Source: Hybos culiciformis
Taxonomy: Eukaryota > Arthropoda > Insecta > Diptera > Hybotidae
NCBI GenBank assembly: GCA_964007475.1
Contig: OZ023273.1
Coordinates: 97,940,533-98,004,532 of the forward strand
Length of the DNA stretch: 64,000 nt
Direction: 5' to 3'
The notes under the pieces are model-generated. The model did not search any database, had not been told where the DNA came from, and saw only the letters and a list, made by a program, of their open reading frames with translations. Positions within the stretch are counted from its first letter, which is position 1, and every line of letters begins with the position of its first letter. Below are positions 60,201 through 64,000 of the stretch, one piece after another. Made by a program: the position numbers and the translations under genes.

Positions 60201-63200
60201 CGAATTTTCCATAAAATCCACACCCTTAAGAACGCATTGACATTAGCAAAACTAACGTCAGTAACCACTTCGTTGATTTTTTTTAAACTTTTGAGTTTTT
60301 GAAGCGTGTTTCTTATATCTACTAAAATGGATCCGATCGCATTAGCGTCGTGATCACTACTAATCATTCTAAAAAGGGGTAATATTTTGTTATTCTTTAA
60401 TCTCATAACCCCCGCATAATATAAAATAAGTTTTTTAGTTCCCTTTGGCGTTCGTACAACATTACCAGTCGCATCAAAATACAAAGTTTTTTCTATACTA
60501 AACTCAAATATTTTTTTAATAATCTTCATCATATATGTAGACTCCAAACGGGTCCAACATTTTTTTTATACAATCACAGGTTTTTTTCTTTTCATAAAGA
60601 TCAAAAAAGTCATCTCTGGGGCAATCAAGCTAATCCTTTCTTTCCTGATTTACTTTTCTGATACCGTGTTTATTTTTTATGCCTTGAAGATTACCTTTTT
60701 TAGCTATTGATTCTGAAGCTCGAATAGTTTCTCTATCTAAATAATTATAGGAGTTTAAAGAACGCAACTCATGTTTCATTATAAGCATTTCAACGGCTCT
60801 GACCTGCCCAGTGAGTCTAATAATCTTTATTCAGATAAGCTCATATTGAATGAATGAGTAGGTTCTTTTGAAGATTTGCTCAAAGTGATTTTGAATCACT
60901 CTAGAGGTTTTGTCTTTTCCTTCGTTTTGAAGACTGTATTTATAATCCTTGAAAAGACTTTCAACTGATGCATTGCTTGCTCTTTTGTTTTTCATTCAGC
61001 ATGACCAGAAAGGATAATACGCCAAATATTTATTTAAGCTATAAGTTAAAAACAAATCATTTTGGTACTTATTATTACAGAAAATCTGCGTGCTTGTTCT
61101 TCCACTTTTACTGTGGTTTTTTCTTGTACTGTTTTAAATATTTGTAAAAAGGACTTTTTTTTATAAGTAGGTTCATTTTCTAAATTTTGACTCCCAAAAT
61201 TTGATGTTTTTACTTCAGAGACTATTATTATTTCTTCAATGGTTTAGACAAAGTATAATTGCCTTCTTTATGTTCAAGAATATCTTCAAAATATCTCAAA
61301 CTTAGTTTAAATAATTCATTTTCTGTTTTATTAGCAGATAGAATGACACAAAAATTGTGAAAAAATATTGCGGCTTCACGTAAACAGTTAATGCTCCTAA
61401 AATCGATTTAATAAATACTTTTACTTTTTGAACTGTGAAGTGTTTTGCAACATCGTTACAAATAACCTTCATAAAGTGGCAACAACAAAATCGAACTAAA
61501 ATAAAATATCGCTCAATAGTTTGAGAATTATTACAAACTAAATTGAAACACTTGTTGAGTTAATATCACCACACATTCAGGGTTGTCACTACACGAATTT
61601 TCCATAAAATCCACACCCTTAAAAACGCATTGACATTAGCAAAACTAACGTCAGTAACCACTTCGTTGATTTTTTTTAAACTTTTGAGTTTTTGAAGCTT
61701 GTTTCTTATATCTACTAAAATGGATCCGATCGCATTAGCGTCGTGATCACTACTAATCATGCTAAAAAGGGGTAATATTTTGTTATTCTTTAATCTCATA
61801 ACCCCCGCATAATATAAAATACGTTTTTTAGTTCCCTTTGGCGTTCGTACAACATTACCAGTCGCATCAAAATACAAAGTTTTTTCTATGCTAAACTGAA
61901 ATATTTTTTTAATAATCTTTTCATCATATATGTAGACTCCAAACGGGTCCAACATTTTTTTTATACAATCACAGGTTTTTTTCTTTTCATAAAGATCAAA
62001 AAAGTCATCTCTGGCGCAATCAAGCTAATCCTTTCTTTCCTGATTTACTTTTCTGATACAGTGTTTATTTTTTATGCATTGAAGATTACCTTTTTTAGCT
62101 ATTGATTCTGAAGCTCGAATAGTTTCTCTATCTAAATAATTATAGGAGTTTAAAGAACGCAATTCATGTTTCATTATAAGCATTTCAACGGCTCTGACCT
62201 GCCCAGTGAGTCTAATAATCTTTATTCAGATAAGCTCATATTGATTGAATGAGTAGGTTCTTTTGAAGATCTGCTCAAAGTGATTTTGAATCACTCTAGA
62301 GGTTTTGTCTTTTCCTTCATTTTGAAGACTGTATTTATAATACTTGAAAAGACTTTCAACTGGTGCATTGCTTGCTCTTTTGTTTTTCATTTAGCATGAC
62401 CAGAAAGGAAAATACGCAAAATATTTATTTAAGCTATGAGTTAAAAACAAATCATTTTGGTACTTATTATTACAGAAAATCTGCGTGCTTCTTCTTCCAC
62501 TTTTATTGTGGTTTTTTCTTGTACTGTTTTAAATATTTGTAAAAAGGACTTTTTTTTATAAGTAGGTTCATTTTCTAAATTGTGACTCCCAAAATTTGAT
62601 GTTTTTACTTCAGAGACTATTATTATTTCTTTAATGGTTTAGACAAAGTATAATTGCCTTCTTTATCTTCAAGAATATCTTCAAAATATCTCAAACTTAG
62701 TTTAAATAATTCATTTTCTGTTTTATTAGCAGATAGGATGACACAAAAATTTTGAAAAAATATTGCGGCTTCACGTAAAGAGTTAATGCTCCTAAAATCG
62801 ATTTAATAAATACTTTTAATTTTTGATCTGTGAAGTGTTTTGCAACATCGTTACAAATAACCTTCATAAAGTGGCAACAACAAAATCGAACTAAAATAAA
62901 ATCTCGCTCAATAGTTTGAGAATTATTACAAACTAAATTGAAACACTTGTTGAGGTATATATTACCACACATTCAGGGTTGTCACTACACGAATTTTCCA
63001 TAAAATCCACACCCTTAAAAACGCATTGACATTAGCAAAACTAACGTCAGTAACCACTTCGTTGATTTTTTTTAAACTTTTGAGTTTTTGAAGCTTGTTT
63101 TTTATATCTACTAAAATGGATCCGATCGCATTAGCGTCGTGATCACTACTAATCATGCTAAAAAGAGGTAATATTTTGTTATTCTTTAATCTCATAACCC

Positions 63201-64000
63201 CCGCATAATATAAAATACGTTTTTTAGTTCCCTTTGGCGTTCGTACAACATTACCAGTCGCATCAAAATACAAAGTTTTTTCTATGCTAAACTGAAATAT
63301 TTTTTTAATAATCTTTTCATCATATATGTAGACTCCAAACGGGTCCAACATTTTTTTTATACAATCACAGGTTTTTTTCTTTTCATAAAGATCAAAAAAG
63401 TCATCTCTGGCGCAATCAAGCTAATCCTTTCTTTCCTGATTTACTTTTCTGATACAGTGTTTATTTTTTATGCATTGAAGATTACCTTTTTTAGCTATTG
63501 ATTCTGAAGCTCGAATAGTTTCTCTATCTAAATAATTATAGGAGTTTAAAGAACGCAATTCATGTTTCATTATAAGCATTTCAACGGCTCTGACCTGCCC
63601 AGTGAGTCTAATAATCTTTATTCAGATAAGCTCATATTGATTGAATGAGTAGGTTCTTTTGAAGATCTGCTCAAAGTGATTTTGAATCACTCTAGAGGTT
63701 TTGTCTTTTCCTTCATTTTGAAGACTGTATTTATAATACTTGAAAAGACTTTCAACTGGTGCATTGCTTGCTCTTTTGTTTTTCATTTAGCATGACCAGA
63801 AAGGAAAATACGCAAAATATTTATTTAAGCTATGAGTTAAAAACAAATCATTTTGGTACTTATTATTACAGAAAATCTGCGTGCTTCTTCTTCCACTTTT
63901 ATTGTGGTTTTTTCTTGTACTGTTTTAAATATTTGTAAAAAGGACTTTTTTTTATAAGTAGGTTCATTTTCTAAATTTTGACTCCCAAAATTTGATGTTT
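57234..64000 (-). repeat. Higher-order repeat copy 3 (incomplete at window edge)
   Basis: Markers at 57234, 58801, 60185, 61578 and 62974. It is 14 bases shorter than copy 2 between the second and third marker, because one AATATCTTCAAG unit is missing at about 59897. The copy is cut by the window end. Confidence 0.8.
57355..57550 (-). other. Coiled-coil insert in monomer, copy 3
   Basis: Third copy, 7148 bases from the second, again with an open 133-codon chimeric frame (57795 down to 57394). It differs by ANAIGS for ANVIGS and EFRNRLD for ELRNRLD. Confidence 0.7.

Larger units (their letters stand above)
22876..64000 (-). repeat. Tandem array of a ~1.39-kb MULE-like transposase-core unit
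   Basis: About 26 head-to-tail copies. The marker CAGGGTTGTCACTACAC starts at 23331, 24327, 25681, 30006, 32574, 33974, 35366, 36760, 38155, 39518, 41550, 42935, 44505, 45901, 47294, 48690, 50085, 51653, 53050, 54443, 55839, 57234, 58801, 60185, 61578 and 62974. Plain spacing is 1384-1400. Reading the minus strand, a unit encodes MKHELRSLNSYNYLDRET, then YFDATGNVVRTP (first Asp), VVTDVSFANVNAF (second Asp), RFCCCHFMKVICNDV (zinc-ligand-like) and RASNAPVESLFKDYK (Glu). That is the D-D-CxxH-E order of MULE-type transposases. Every copy is broken by shared frameshifts, so none could make a full enzyme. The array continues past the right edge. Confidence 0.88.

Noticed and set aside
22876..64000. 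CRISPR array or ribosomal DNA as explanation of the tandem repeats
   Set aside because: The repeat unit is 1.39 kb, protein-coding in origin and without spacers; no rRNA-like sequence is present.
22876..64000. Active transposase gene in the array
   Set aside because: All copies share frameshifts around the homopolymer before MLDPFG and near the CCCHFMK region; no copy spans D, D and Glu in one frame.

Overview
This is an AT-rich nuclear window from a eukaryote, most likely an insect. The evidence is spliced minus-strand exons with GTAAGT-type donors, poly(A)-tailed retrocopies, Helitron and hAT miniature elements, a tRNA-derived SINE and a Pgm2-like exon. Recurrent TAGGTACCTA-type motifs and a transposase family that I associate with aphids make a sap-feeding hemipteran a reasonable guess, but the sequence does not prove it. 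There is no sign of bacterial genes, operons or CRISPR.

Region 1 (1-21.2 kb) is gene-poor. It holds one convincing host gene, a minus-strand F-box/leucine-rich-repeat type gene with at least two exons (3498 down to 1963). From 4.5 to 15.6 kb it is a mosaic of small transposons: three hAT-type miniature elements (4893-5155 and 8967-9430 with perfect 8-bp target duplications, and 7708-8103), another terminal-inverted-repeat element, two Helitrons (one with both ends), palindromic AATTATCACATAAT-type repeats, a 170-bp tandem array and a diverged GC-rich repeat family. Between 15.6 and 18 kb there are several exon-like pieces, including a decayed Pgm2 (phosphoglucomutase/phosphopentomutase) fragment.

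Region 2 (21.2-23.0 kb) holds broken minus-strand coding pieces that look like the 3' part of the element whose core makes up region 3, plus unrelated fragments.

Region 3 (about 22.9-64 kb, running off the right edge) is the striking part. It is a head-to-tail array of about 26 copies of a ~1.39-kb unit. Each unit is a broken minus-strand copy of the catalytic core of a MULE-like DDE transposase (motifs YFDATG, VVTDVSFAN, CCCHFMK and NAPVESLF). From about 42.9 kb the array has a higher-order period of 7.15 kb (five monomers, one of them carrying a coiled-coil insert), and nested duplications of 2.58, 4.79 and 5.54 kb occur to its left. Three foreign pieces sit inside it: (a) a ~2.96-kb insertion (25.9-28.86 kb) with a tRNA-derived SINE and a poly(A)-tailed, possibly viral, minus-strand coding sequence of unknown family; (b) a second, truncated copy of the 5' end of that sequence, co-amplified with the array (31.1-31.4 kb); (c) an intact intronless retrocopy of a 116-residue host-like protein (39.6-40.3 kb). 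All coding pieces lie on the minus strand. A single plus-strand transcript would therefore be antisense to transposase, possible viral gene and retrogene alike, so a piRNA-cluster-like role is worth testing. The array could equally be inert satellite DNA.
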